Shown here piece after piece: positions 50,636-63,283 of a stretch of DNA of 64,000 bases. The notes under the pieces are model-generated. The model ran no database searches, was not told where the DNA came from, and saw only the letters and a program-made list of their open reading frames with translations. A program made the translations under genes and the position numbers. Within the stretch, counting starts at the first letter, position 1. Every line of letters starts with the position of its first letter. Source of the stretch: Pampus argenteus (lineage: Eukaryota; Chordata; Actinopteri; Scombriformes; Stromateidae); assembly GCA_036937835.1 (NCBI GenBank), contig CM072863.1, positions 9,660,001 to 9,724,000 on the forward strand, given 5' to 3'.

Positions 50636-51677
50636 TGGATAAACCTTTTAGATGTGAATTATTTCATTCTCCATAAAATTGTAGCATGAAAGGAAATGTG
50701 GAGGTTACTAACCTTTAGTGCTGATGACTCTGCAACAACAACAACAACATGTCTAACAGTAGGTTTACCAGACGAAGATCTGTATATTATCATAAGAGGC
50801 TGAATACTGGAGTTAAATGAACAAAGAGGGCGAGAGATAAAGACGGTCCACTGGTGAGATGGAGGCCTCCTGTGGGAATGCACAACCAGGGAGGAGACTG
50901 ACAATGTGTCAGCCAGAAATCCTTTTGTCACCATTCCCTCTTGACTGTGCTTAAGTGCTCTATCGGTGTTATTGAAGACTTTTTTTTTTTTTTTTTAATT
51001 GCAGATGTCTTTTCAATAAATACATTTAGTCAGTCTACAGCGCTGACTTGTAATTTTTTAATTTGTTATTTGAACATTTATGTTTCATACACTGCAGAGC
51101 TACAGTACAGCCAGAATACATGCCCCATGCGAGTAATGTAGACTTGGGCCATATGTGCAGGCTGTTGTAAGAGACTTTCTCTTGTTGACATGCTGCTGTG
51201 TGAGCAAATGGAAAGTTTGACATCCACATACTTATTTTGTGCAGATGAATAAGGACCTTTTAAGTTTCACTGACAGTTCATCAAATGTAATGCAACATGT
51301 CACATATTATTTCTTATTAAAACATTGCAGTGTTCGCTTCAGAAGCATCGGAGAGGCAGTAATTCTTTATCAAACAACTGCTGGACAATGAAGAATACGC
51401 ATGGATCAAAGATGAGATATCAAAGCGATATCTAAACAAATTAGTTTAGGTTTGAAAGAGAGGTTTATTTCATTCAGTTGTTTTATTTGGGATACACCAA
51501 TGTTTAAAAGGCAGAACATGAAATGCTCAGACTGCAGTCTGGGCAGTTCACAGTGCAGGCTTCCCAGTTCTCCCACAGGACCAAGCACCATGCATGGTCA
51601 GACTAGCCCACTTGTCCTGGTCTGTCTTACACTTCCTCTTCACCCTCTCCATCTACTGGCAAGTTTCCATGGAAACA

Positions 51678-51680
<3 letters not shown>

Positions 51681-51718
<38 letters not shown>

Positions 51719-51741
51719 GAGATAGATAGAAAGAGAGAGAC

Positions 51742-51772
<31 letters not shown>
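51681..51772. repeat. Complex (GA)n/(GATA)n array
   Basis: GA dinucleotides alternate with CAGA and GATA tetranucleotides over about 90 bp, then end in another GA tract. Confidence 0.96.
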
Positions 51773-52565
51773 ACCCCCAAAGAATGTGGTCTGCAGTCTG
51801 ACTCCTGTTGAGAGCTGTATGTTATTTTAAGAGGTAAGTCAGTATTTTGAAACAGAAAAGAAAGAAATACGAGTGTTAATATCCCCCTGCTTGGTTTTCA
51901 TAACCTTGCTTCAATACAGTTAATTACTGCTTGTCAACCTACTTGACTTGAATGGTTATGAGACAGATCATTCTGGCTCAATAATTTACTCTGCCAAACT
52001 TCTCCCACATGCAACAGTCTGCTTAATTAAGCCTCTGGGGTTTGAGGGGACTGACACCAATGCTGAACAATAACTGTGTGTCTATTCTGTTGCCAATCCA
52101 TATATGAACTGGGTCAGCTTTAACTCACATGGAAGTGCTATTGTAAATCTAAATATAGCGTAGCACATACTGATGCCAGATTAATGGCAAATTTGAGTCA
52201 CCTGAGCATTAGATTTTTGTTTTGTTTTTGTGATCTTTTGTGTTACCATTTCAGTGTAAGGATTTCTTATTGTGTTAAAATGAAAACATAAATAAACATA
52301 TACATCAAATTCAGTTCAGGATTCAAATCATTTAAGAAAAACAGCTGAACCACAACCAAACGACTTTAATGTGTGCGTAAAGGAACATTTTGTCTTTACA
52401 GGAAATAGCTGGATGAATACATCACGATCAATCTCACATTAGTAAGTTACATCGTACTAAAGCAAAACCCGCATAAACCTACAACTTATTATTTGTGCAA
52501 AATAAAGCAAACCGCATATAAAGTGTTAGTGAGTTTTTATTGGTGCTCATAAGCACATTCCTTTA

Positions 52566-52730
52566 CCTTTGGAGAGAGCCAGGCTAGCTGTTTCCCTGTG
52601 TTTCAGTATTTATGCTAAGCTAAGCTAACTGCTGGCTTTAGCTTCGACTGGTATCAATCTTCACATTTAACTCTCAGCAAGAACTCAAATAAGCATATTT
52701 CCAAAAATGTTGAACAATTTTTTTAAACAA
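52566..52730 (+). repeat. Dispersed teleost repeat, copy 5 (best preserved)
   Basis: AGAGCCAGGCTAGCTGTTTC, TTTATGCTAAGCTAAGCTAA, CTGCTGGCTTTAGCTTC, TGGTATCAATCTTCACATTT, AACTCTCAGCAAGAACTC and CAAAAATGTTGAACAATTTT give the whole family in order. It is the clearest copy in the window and lies in grm2 intron 1. Confidence 0.8.
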
Positions 52731-53881
52731 TTTGATAGTATTGCAAAATAGAGCATAAGTATAAGTATAATCTGTTGTCAGTTGTATTTTACAGAAACTT
52801 CGTAGCTCTTCTGGCTCTCTTGTAGGAATCAGTTTTGTAGCTGACCCTACCCTCTGACCATGCATATCACATGTTACTTTAAACACATACAATGCTTTCA
52901 TAAATCACAAACAGAGCTTAAGATGCAGTGCTTTTAAAACCCCTGAAACCCCAAATGCCCTGTTTGTCTCAGTATGAGTCACATGTTTTTGGTATCACAA
53001 ATAACCACATTATTTTGGGGTTGCTTTGTATTAGAAATAAATAATCCACTACATTACAGACAGCTAAACAAATGAATATGTTTATATATTGTAGCTCTTG
53101 ATAAGATCAAATTAATTCAATCTGTTGGCAAAAAACAATTTTACAACTTTATCTCCTTTATTTGTGATTTGTGAATGGTTTGGCTTTTGTCACTCTTAAA
53201 TTGTTCCTTTTTTACAAGACTGTGTGAGTAGTTAATGTGATTGTACAAAATGCTCCTTGGGGACATGATTTGTTATTTTTGTAGACTTTCTGTGTACAGA
53301 GGCATGTGCACATGTGACTATAAAATATGTACAATCATCTACCATAGACAATTAAATGAGAGAAATAGAGAGCCCAGATGCTCTAAATGAGCCTCTCACA
53401 ATCAGGGTTTGGTGGTGTGCTGCTTGAAAACATGAGAAAACCATTTGCAGTTGCCCTCAGTGAACTCCACTGTAATGGTACTCTCTGTCGTCATGTTTTT
53501 CCCAACGCTTTATTGGTTGAATATACCCAGAATGTATACAGTAATATTTCTGTAACATTCCCTCTACATAGCGAAAGAAATGCTTATTGGTGATCAGCAT
53601 ATGCTCTCTAATCATCCCTGAAAAACAAATAAAATGAAATAAATGTCTTGTCAAGTTAGACACTTTGAATGAATTTCATGAATTTACTACTGTTGAGATC
53701 TTTATTTTGTTATGTCTTTCTCATCGCATCCATCATCAATAAGCAGGATACAAATATTTACTCACTTGTTCAGATGATTATGCGGAGTCAATCCCTGGCA
53801 GACACAGTATGTGTGAGACAAAGGGATCATTGTACTGCAGCTCAAAGGCTGTGACTGAATTTCTCTCTGTTTGATCTGCAG

Positions 53882-54094
53882 GCTGTAATCTATGAAAACT
53901 CTGAAGAAGAGACAGATGAGGAGGATGACACTGATGCTGTAAATGGCCTCTTTTAGAATAAAAACACTGGTGCTTTGAGATCTGGTGCTGCTGCGCCTCA
54001 CTGTTCTTTTCTTTAGTGCCACCATCATCAAAAGCTGACCAGGAGCTGACCAGAAACCACAGCCAGGACTGTGACCTTGTTTTTTCCCAGGGAT
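53882..54094 (+). other. grm2: grm2 5' UTR in exon 2, with alternative acceptors
   Basis: Upstream of the grm2 start codon there are three plausible acceptors: GATCTGCAG ending at 53881, TTTTCTTTAG ending at 54015 and TTTTTTCCCAG ending at 54090. The choice decides whether two short upstream ORFs (53892-53942 and 53943-53978) are in the mRNA. Which acceptor is used cannot be decided from sequence alone. Confidence 0.5.
53892..53942 (+). other. Upstream ORF in the grm2 leader
   Basis: A 16-codon ORF (MKTLKKRQMRRMTLML then stop) begins ten bases after the first candidate acceptor. It is strongly basic. It is immediately followed by a second short ORF starting at 53943. If the 53881 acceptor is used, both would precede the receptor start codon. 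Confidence 0.35.
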
Positions 54095-54622
54095 ATGTCA
54101 TTGGGGAGATCCCCTGTGTTGGGGGTACGCCCTGTGCCCCGACCCCTCTGGCTGTCCCACCTCAGCCTGCTGTGCATATGTGTCTCTCTCTTTGCCCAGG
54201 CTCCCCAGGGTTTGCCTGTGGTAGGTTATAACACTGACACCAAGAGGGAGATCACACTGGATGGAGATTTGATGATTGGTGGCCTGTTCCCTGTGCACCA
54301 GAAAGGTGAGGGCGCAGAGGACTGTGGGAAGATCAATGCTCAGAGAGGAATCCAGAGACTGGAAGCCATGCTGCTGGCTCTAGATGAAATCAACAAGGAT
54401 GAGCACATCCTGCCTGGGATCAGACTTGGAGCTAATATATTGGACACATGCTCGAAGGACACCTACGCTCTAGAGCAATCTCTGGAGTTTGTCCGGGCCT
54501 CTCTCACCAAAGTAGATGACAGTGAGTATACGTGCCCCGATGGCTCTTATGCCATCCATGACGACGTCCCACTGGCCATCTCTGGAGTAATAGGAGGCTC
54601 CTACAGTGATGTCTCCATTCAG
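54095..54622 (+). CDS. grm2: grm2 first coding exon: signal peptide and start of glutamate-binding domain
   Basis: Encodes residues 1-176 of a group II metabotropic glutamate receptor, a presynaptic Gi/o-coupled class C GPCR. The ATG at 54095 is the only Met before the mature domain (next Met is residue 60) and has a purine at -3. Residues 18-36 form a hydrophobic signal peptide (LWLSHLSLLCICVSLFAQA). The Venus-flytrap domain then begins (GDLMIGGLFPVHQKG). Arg84 and Arg88 in RGIQRLEAM align with ligand-binding R57/R61 of human mGlu2. Ser169 and Ser171 in GGSYSDVSIQ align with S143/S145. Cys147 aligns with C121, the inter-subunit disulfide. FPVHQKG and AEDC favour mGlu2 over mGlu3. The exon ends after CAG at a GTAAGA donor in phase 0. 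Paralogue (a or b) is unknown. Confidence 0.97.
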
Positions 54623-57600
54623 GTAAGAACTCATGAAAACACACCGACTGGGTGGAAGGGTTTACACATTGTACCTGTAATAGAATAATTCATTTTTGTT
54701 TTTCTATTGAAGTCCACCTTTGTTTTATGCCATGAAATGATTTGGTCAAAAGCTACATTAAATTTGGCAGAGTGTGATTACAAAGGGTGTATTTAACTAT
54801 CAGCAGTTACTGTGGGCTTCAGAGAGTGTGACAGAGAGAAAGGAGTACAAGCAAGAGAGTGTGATGGATGGTCATATAACTGTCCATTTAGACTTAAGTA
54901 CCATGTGCAATTATCCCTTGCAAGATGTTAACACAGGGACTTAATGAGTATCGGTTCCGCTAGGAGGATCTGTTTACCTGTATGCCCCTACGCTTGGCTG
55001 ATCTAATTTAGAAGATCTTTCTCTTCCCCGGTAATTCACACTTCAGCAGTGGTGCTGTCAGAGGCTGACATGCTACAGATGTTGTGCTCGGGACAGGCTG
55101 ACAGGATGACTAGTGACAGCATGATTACGCTCAGCAGCAGTGCTCCTTTCGCCTCAGTCAAGCTGAAGCGATGAAAGCTCTGATAATTTGGTCTCCAAAT
55201 CTTCATCTGAAATATGGCAACCACATGAACATAATTGTGAAAAGAGATTTGTAGATACCCACAAATATGCATGCCTTAAAGCATTAACTTAAACTCTTCA
55301 ACCTGGCTTACTCAGGCAGAGCACCAACGAGTGTGGTTCACTTCATTCGAAACATACAGCCTCATGTTCCTGATATCTGCTTGTCGGAAGAGCCTGCTTT
55401 TGCTTGGTAGCTTTGGATCAATAGACTTGTGATGGCATCCTTCCACACTTTTCAGTCATGATTTGTAGACAACAGTTGCCAGAAGTAGGCGTGTCAGCAC
55501 TGACACTGACTATGCCAACAATAAATTGATCACAGTGAAGAGCTATTTAAATCTTTTACTATTATCCTAAGCAGGGTGGAAAACTGTGACAGAGTAAATT
55601 GTACTATTAAAAATATACTGGGTTTAATCGTACTGGAACTCTGCAAACATTGCAGTTTTCTGTATTTCCAAAACAAATGATTTGTCTCATTGCTGACAAA
55701 ACACAAGGCCATACATACAGTACAGTATAGTACAGCACAGCGATACATTATACAGGTATAGAGCTCATGGGAAATTATGTAAGAGGAGGATTCAGTGCAC
55801 CTAAAATGGGATTCCTAGCAAAAAGGACAGTAGGAAATAAAGGACTTGATAAATGAGCTGTAATTTTAGTGAAACCCTGCATCTGGGGCTCCTTAGAGAA
55901 TGCCCTTGTCTTGTGGTAATTTATGGATGTACTATTACAAGCCTTAGGTCTGAGGTCAGCCCTAGCTTCTCACTTCTTCATCTGGAGGAGTGCACCACAG
56001 GACACTGTTCGCTTTCTCACTTTGAATAATCCACAATATTGTAATGCAGTCCAGTTATGAGGTGTGCAAGCTCTTGCTCTTTCTTAGCATCTAATCCTTG
56101 TAGACTATGCTATAGTTCACAGACTCTAGAACAGTACATTTGCTCATAGCTTAATTTCCCCAACTAATTTAATCAGTGTGATGTTTTAAGGGTTTGCTAT
56201 ATGAGATGTGCCCTTTGAAAACAAGAGGACATGCATCTGTTTACAAATGGTACTGTCTGTTCTGCTGGTGACAATGTTATTACACAAAGATTTGCATTTG
56301 AGACATGTGAATATCTGCCGCTGGTTGTTTCGCTGCAGATAGTGCTCCTCATAACAATGCTGTCCTTTCTACATGCCTTGTTCGTGCATAATCTACGACC
56401 AGTCAGACCTTTGAGTGAACCAACCTTGCTGTGTGAAAGTCTTCCATGCCTGCCCCTCTGTGTGAACGGCAGGCAGTTAAGTCAGATGTGTGTATTTCAC
56501 CCCAAAGGCTAGGCAGTTACAGGACAACTAACAATATTAGTTTAAAGACCCTTATCGTCATGGCGACATGGTGGAACATGGCGAACTGACAGGTGGTGAG
56601 AACGCTGAGTGCTGTCTAAATCTGTCACAATGAAGGAGCGTGTTGCTGTGCTGGTGTTGTAATGTGACAATCGCAGATATGGGGGCGGATCTGGCTGCAG
56701 GCCTAGCCATGCTGGCATTACATAGGCACAGATTGAATTAAGTGTGGAGGCGAAGTTCTGTGACGCTATCGCAGGCTAGGTCCTGTCTTCCCCATCTGTG
56801 GTTGCAGCCGGGCTGTCTGGTTGTTTGGCAGAGGTGCGCCTGTGCACAGAGGATGTAGAGAGATGGGATGGGAGATCATGTTTCACAGAAACACTGAGAC
56901 AGTGACATGTAGATATGATCATGGAGGCAAAGAGATGGAGTGAGTCACATGGCATCATATGGCATCAAAACCAGTTGACGATCTAAGCCAGCATCTTAAA
57001 CTGTCACATGGAAGTCTGTGATGCCATCTGGACAGTTTGAATGAATTTTCTATTTATGTGATTCAAGTCTTTAGCCTTGAACATCTTCCCTGTGGTCCAT
57101 TGACCTGAGGGTTATCTGTGCAAGGTGAGTAATGACCTTGATGTTCTGTACATTGAGCCTCTTTATTCATGAGTAAAGAGCTGGAGGACTGACAAGATAC
57201 ATTTATTTTCTGTAAAATTGTTGCATACAAACACTGAAAGCAATAAATGCTTTAATCATGAAGAATATCCAAGACACTGTCGTTATGCATCCATATATGC
57301 ATTTTTGTGGGTGTAGTTGCTTTACACAGGAACATTAGCCTTATTATTCTTCAGTGTCCTGAAGGCGTGGCTTAATCAGAGATGTATTATATTCTACAAT
57401 TACAGTCCAGGAACATCTTGCCTTAGGGCTGGTTTCCAATTAATACATAGAAGGGACTCTACTTCTGTTGCCCCACAGCAGTCTGTGCTGCTAAATATGA
57501 CTCACTGGTAAGAGAGTACCCTGTAGGCAAAACATCATAATCACCAGGGCGCATTAGAAGACAACACCGCTGGAATGTCAAACACTCAAATGCTCACTAA

Positions 57601-60600
57601 AAACCAATCTGAAAACAATGAAGAAAAACCTACTGTGATTATTCAGGAGAGTGCAAAAATGTGCAATATGTAAAAGGTAATTGGATGAAACCTCTTATTG
57701 AATCATTGTACCTTAAATTTTAATATTTTAGCACACTGTCTGAGATGGTGGTAATTTTTACTCATGAATGAGACAGGTGAAGACACACTCATAAGAATAC
57801 GTGCTGGAATTTTAAAAACATAGATCCTGATATGAATGCACTGCTTGACATTTGCAGGCAAAACTGTGTGAGCAGAATAATAAGGTCAATTTATGAGCTT
57901 TCAGAGAACTCAAGGATCTAATTTCTGTCATCTGCAAACAACCCTATTTATAGAATTGTCTTCTGCAGGTAGACGGTGCCAATCTCTCACGCATACATGA
58001 GTCACACAAAGGATTTAAACATGGATACACACATGACAGAATCCATGCCAGAAAGAACAATAATGATGAAACATATCAGTAAAGCCATGCAGTAAAAATG
58101 CATTATTCATGGGTAAAAGTAAAGAACGTGCTCCTGAAATCGTAAATAATTCACATGTGATTGGATTATTCAGTGGTTTGGCAGAACCCACTATTTGTGC
58201 AGCTGCAATACATATCATGTCCCCTGCACAAACTCAGTGAATGTTTTGCCATATCAGATGATATGATTGGGATGGCGTTAAGTCAGCTGCACCCCAGTTT
58301 GCCAACTTCAAACCCGAGTTTTTTTTTTCTACTGGATCGCACAGAGCACTTCTATGATATTGGTGTGACAGAACAGAACTCAAGATCATAATGCACAAAG
58401 AGTCAAAAGAGGGAAAAAATAAATGAATGGAAGCAAGTACTTGTCAAAGCTGAGTTACAGACATTGTAAGTGAATGAAAGTGCAGTCATACCTTAACGTG
58501 TGGTGTAGTCTGAATGAGCGCATGACTCTGGGGCCTTTGAAAGAGTACTGCACCATAAAGGAGATTTATATCCAGCAGGGTGAGGGGGCAGGACCTGATT
58601 AAACACATCCTCACTTTAGATATCTAACGGTTTATATTTCCAATCTGCTTAAGCTGTTGCCAAGCAACTAAACCTTAAGAAATAAGCTAATAATGATCCT
58701 GTGCATACTATACACTATGCATGCACTATATGTGCATGCATGTCCAGTCCTTGTGTGTGTGTGTTTCTATGTGTGTTTCAGAGTGTTGCAGTGTATTTGT
58801 GTGATACTGAGTGGAGCTAAGGACTGCCGCTCTGGGAATACAGTGTTATTGCTGTAGAAGCACACTGAGACAGTCCTCTGGGAGGGCAGATGGGCTTTTC
58901 ATGTAGAAAAAAATCATGACATCTCTACAAAGTAGACCTGATATTTCCTGGACCAGGACACTCTCTCAGTATTTTATTTCTGTATTCCTCTGTATATCTA
59001 GCTCTGTTATTTGACTACTTCCCTGACTGTGTCTCTTCCCACATTCCTTTCTTCTTTCTTCCACCTTCCTTTCCATCGAATGCCTCATTCATTCAGCAGT
59101 ATGTCAAGCAGAGATAAATTATATCAAGTGCAGTGCATGAAATGTTATAGTCTGGTCAGTTTTCTTTCTTGAGTACATATTATATAAACATTTTAAATGT
59201 GCATGAACTTTGACGTAGACATAGAGAAATTATTATTAATTAAACTTTGATTAACTATACCAGAACTATAATTCCAGTATATGTAAAGGAGTCTCATCCA
59301 CCAACATATTTCTATACACTATAACGCAGCTGGTAGTTTTCTTGGGATATACACAAGATACTTTTAACAAGTTTGTATAAATCATGTATAAATAGCTTTT
59401 TACTATGTTGTACAAGTGTGTTTTGACATTTCACATAGGCAGTCTGAATTATTTTGGGTCATGGTGTTTGCTGGTGCCTTGGGGTATCTGTGTGGAAACT
59501 GTATACGACAGCTGAGAAGAACAATCCTCTTACTCAGTGTCTCGGTGTCAAATGCAGCTACCAGGTCCTGCACGCTCTCATTGCTTGGGAGGAAATCACT
59601 TTCACAGTAATCTGCTCAGCACCAGACCCTCTAGCGCAAAGCCACACCGGGCCACCTCTTAAAGTGCTGTCTTACACAGGATGATCCCACTGTAGCTGTG
59701 TGTGAGAGACTATAAGCATGGCTTAAATCTCAGGTTATTCAGAAATAATGCTAACTGTTTATTATATTATTTCACTATTTGTTTTACAAAAACAAAATAT
59801 GATCTGCTTTATATGCTAGAAGCAGTTCTTACTTAGTGTTCAAAATCCCCTTGTGTGTAAACTCTGAAATTCTACATCTGTAACCCTCTTTTTCATTCTG
59901 CACAGACACAGAAATTGCAACAACAAAAACTTTGCATGCTGTGCAAAGTTTGTTCAGTCTGTTCATGTTCAACTGTCCAATAAATGTATAAATGCCCCAA
60001 ATTATCTTTGACAGAGTTCTGATATTTAAATTAGTAAGGTGTTAATGAGATTAAACCACACTTTGGCTGAAACACATTGAAGTCTGTTTTCCTCTTTAGT
60101 TCCTCAGCACATCACATTTACATGAATGTACATCATCAGTGACGATAGATATGCACGTCTATGAATGCTGGACCTGTTGCTGCGCACACATACTGAATTC
60201 TGTTGCAATCAAGGAGATTTGCGATTCAAGAAACACACTGTCACAGCCCCCTGAAAACATGCAGTTGTAGGCAGAAACACCCTCTGAGTGGATATTGTTG
60301 GACAACTATGATTGCTTGGTTTGTAGTTTGCTTGATACATTGCGCGTCCCTTCATATTTTGGCATAGTTTGTCTGTTGTGTTATGGCTTATGCCTCAAGC
60401 TCTTTGTGTCTTTTATTTTTTAGCTCCCGATTCTTGTGCTCCTTTAAAAACCATCATTCTTGACAGGGAAGCCTTGTGCAGTTGTAGCCAGTTTAGCAAG
60501 AGGCTCCCTGGGTAACAGTCCATCACTTCATTATGGCAAAATAATTAGTCTATTAAAATGACAAAGACCATAAAAGATCATAAGTGGCCTATAAGAATAT

Positions 60601-63283
60601 GGACACTGTTTTTGGTCATGGGCTCCATATCTCACTCCATATCTGCCTTCTGAAATCTACTATAAGGGTCTCAACACTCTGTCTACCACATGATAAAATA
60701 TATCATAGGCCTTGGCAGGTGGAAGGGTCTTGGCTTTTTCATATAAGCCATATGATTATCTATATAAAGATTTCCAATAAGCCAATTGTATCAGTGACAC
60801 ATTTGGCACTGCGCTTTATAACCGTCCATAAGCCACATGTAAGTGGATTACTAAATTGACATAGAGCTCCTTTAATACCCTGCAGTGAAATTACTCATTT
60901 ACTACCTCAAGCATAGCCCAGTTTCAGCAGAATGAATGAACAATGTTTTTCTTTTTCTTACTTCTGTACCTGTGTAGTGAGAATTATGACATTAACACAA
61001 ATATGCCAGGCACCCAATGCAGATGTAGTGTAGTAAATCAATCTTAAGAAGCACATAAAGGTTTAGATACAAAAATATGTTGTTAAATTGAGGTTCATTT
61101 CCAAAGACATAATGTCATCATCATTATCTTAAACCTGCCTCTGCTGATTTGTGCTCAGTGCCTGCTTTGTAGAGACTCAGAGATGGTTAAGACCCCGAGC
61201 TTAAGATGTATGCATGTAGTCTTACTGGCCTGGATTCAAATCCCAACAGAACCTTCTGTATCCTCCCTACAGGAGCCCTCTCAGCCTTTCCGATTGCCTT
61301 TGTGTTAAAACACACCAGAATGTGTCCAAATTCCTTTAAGTGAAGAAAAATGTCTGTCACAGCAGTTTATGAGTTGTTATTAACTTATTCAAAGCCTCTC
61401 ACAGTTTCAGTCAGCATCTATCTAACTAACCATCCTCAAGCAATTAGCACAGGCCTTAAATTATCTATACTACCTTCAGAGTAATTCACGTACCATCTCA
61501 TGTTTCTTTCCTTCTTTTTATGTTACACTTTAACGGCTGTTGTTCAGATTTTCACGTTCTATTTTGGATGCATGTCGGCTTATACAAAAATACTAGTTAC
61601 CGTTACAGTAATATAAAAAAGGTGGTTCTTATTTACAGAGCATTCCTCAAACATAAACATGATTTTTATTGTTTCAACACATGTCAGAGGAGCCTGTACA
61701 GTAGAAGAAAGGAGCAGCACACTGCCATCGAGTATTACCTTTCTAGAAACCTTTGGAAAAATCTAATTAAAACTTAATAATATTGTATGAATGTATCAAA
61801 AGGGGAATTGGTGTTGCATTTTTTATATAAAGAATTGAATGATGTGAAAGTTATTAATCAGATAGTGTTTACATGTCACTTTAGATCATAGTATGGTTTC
61901 TCCCTAAGAGAGCAGGCATGCTACTGCCAGATGTTTTACCACATGTTGAGAAAGACTGTCAAAACAGTTTAAGTAGAGAGAGACGATTTTGAGTAGAAAT
62001 GTGATTATTAGCCTGTCTGCATAATCAGGGTTTCTCCGGCTGACCTGAAAATCTCAGAGGAAACCAACCTTTGAAATGATATGAAATGCTCACTCATGTG
62101 TTTCAACAATCTAGACTTTCATTTCATTTTTCAGTTGCTACACCCCGGATGAGTCAGAAATAGCTCAACGGTCGATGGTAAATGAGCATCCAGCATTGCC
62201 TCTGTATGACATTGTTTGGGTGGCAGAATCCACTCACTCTTAATTGTGCGGCTCCATCTCATTTTTGTGTGAAACATGCATCATTATTTCCAATAAATCA
62301 TAGTGGTGTGTGAATCACTGCCAATGGCTCACTTAATATTCATCCCCTTGGTCCTGCAGAATAACAAAGATCCCATGATTAAAATCTACTGAGCCACATC
62401 ACACTAGATTTACTGTAATGTCATAGCGTACCCTCTTTTCACTGAAGACATATTCTAACAACAACAAAATATCTGTAATCCTGTTCTTAAAGTTTGATTT
62501 GCCTTTTCTATTCCTCTGTACTGGTGCATTTGGTCTTTGTTTCCGGTCTTTTGCTTCTGAATTTGAATTTCTTCCCCAACTTTCTCTAGAATTATTCATT
62601 GTAAGAGCCGCCATTAAAGCCAACCAGACTTATGTTGGCATTCTTTTGAATGATCAGACTGCCTCCCCTTAGGCTTCCACAGAACAGCCTGAAGCAAAAG
62701 CCAGTCAGTAGCTGCTTCTGCACACTGCGCGCAGTGTCATGACACTGACAAAATCTATTACTCAGAAAACGCAAAGTTTCAGGATTCTTTGATTCTTTGA
62801 CACTCTCTCACTTCCCTATCTCTGCCCCCTCAACCTCTCTCTGAGCAAGAAACTTTTGAAAACGTTGGCGTTTTTGTTGCACAGTAAATTCTATCTATTG
62901 TGAGCAACACCTGTAGCCACTCTGTATATATTACATTGTTGACAGCTTCACAGATCAAAAAAAAGATGAGTCAGACAGACAATCCCTACAATTGTTAATG
63001 CGCACTCAGCCAGCAGGAGAGTTAAGCTGTGAAATGCCCAGCAGGGATCCAGTGAAGAAATAAGAGACTGAATGGGGTGAGACTAATTGCATCTGCAGGG
63101 GGAAAAAAACATGTAATGTAGCCAATTTCATTAATTTATTTTGTGATGAGCAATTAAAACAATTCCCACAGTTGGCAGGCATATATTTTCTGTGTGAAAT
63201 GTAATAAGTTAATTACAGTTTTTGGAGTAAAGGCTGATTAAATAGACAAACATAATCATACTGGTGTCTTTCTCTTATTCCAG
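54623..63283 (+). other. grm2: grm2 intron 2
   Basis: This 8.7-kb intron joins SIQ to VAN in phase 0, as in mammalian group II receptors. The donor is CAG|GTAAGA and the acceptor TCTCTTATTCCAG. It is noncoding, with a degenerate tRNA-derived SINE-like stretch near 61.2 kb. A GC-richer block at about 59.4-59.7 kb has no recognisable product. Confidence 0.95.
61170..61320 (+). repeat. Degenerate tRNA-derived SINE-like stretch
   Basis: AGAGATGGTTAAGACCCCGA followed after about 40 bases by GGATTCAAATCCC resembles a decayed A-box/B-box pair, then a pyrimidine-rich tail. It lies in grm2 intron 2. Weak match. Confidence 0.35.

Larger units (their letters stand above)
44508..53881 (+). other. grm2: grm2 intron 1 (putative)
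   Basis: This 9.4-kb noncoding stretch lies between the putative first exon and the exon with the start codon. It holds a palindromic CRE at 47018-47025, a (CA)n array at 46365-46426, a (GA)n array at 47790-47822, GA/GATA arrays at 51681-51772 and two copies of a dispersed fish repeat (50474-50635, 52566-52730). No additional exon is supported. Its 3' end depends on which of three acceptors is used. Confidence 0.5.

Noticed and set aside
59405..59690. Possible exon inside grm2 intron 2
   Set aside because: Two overlapping open frames with no homology; the SIQ to VAN junction across this intron is already complete in phase 0.
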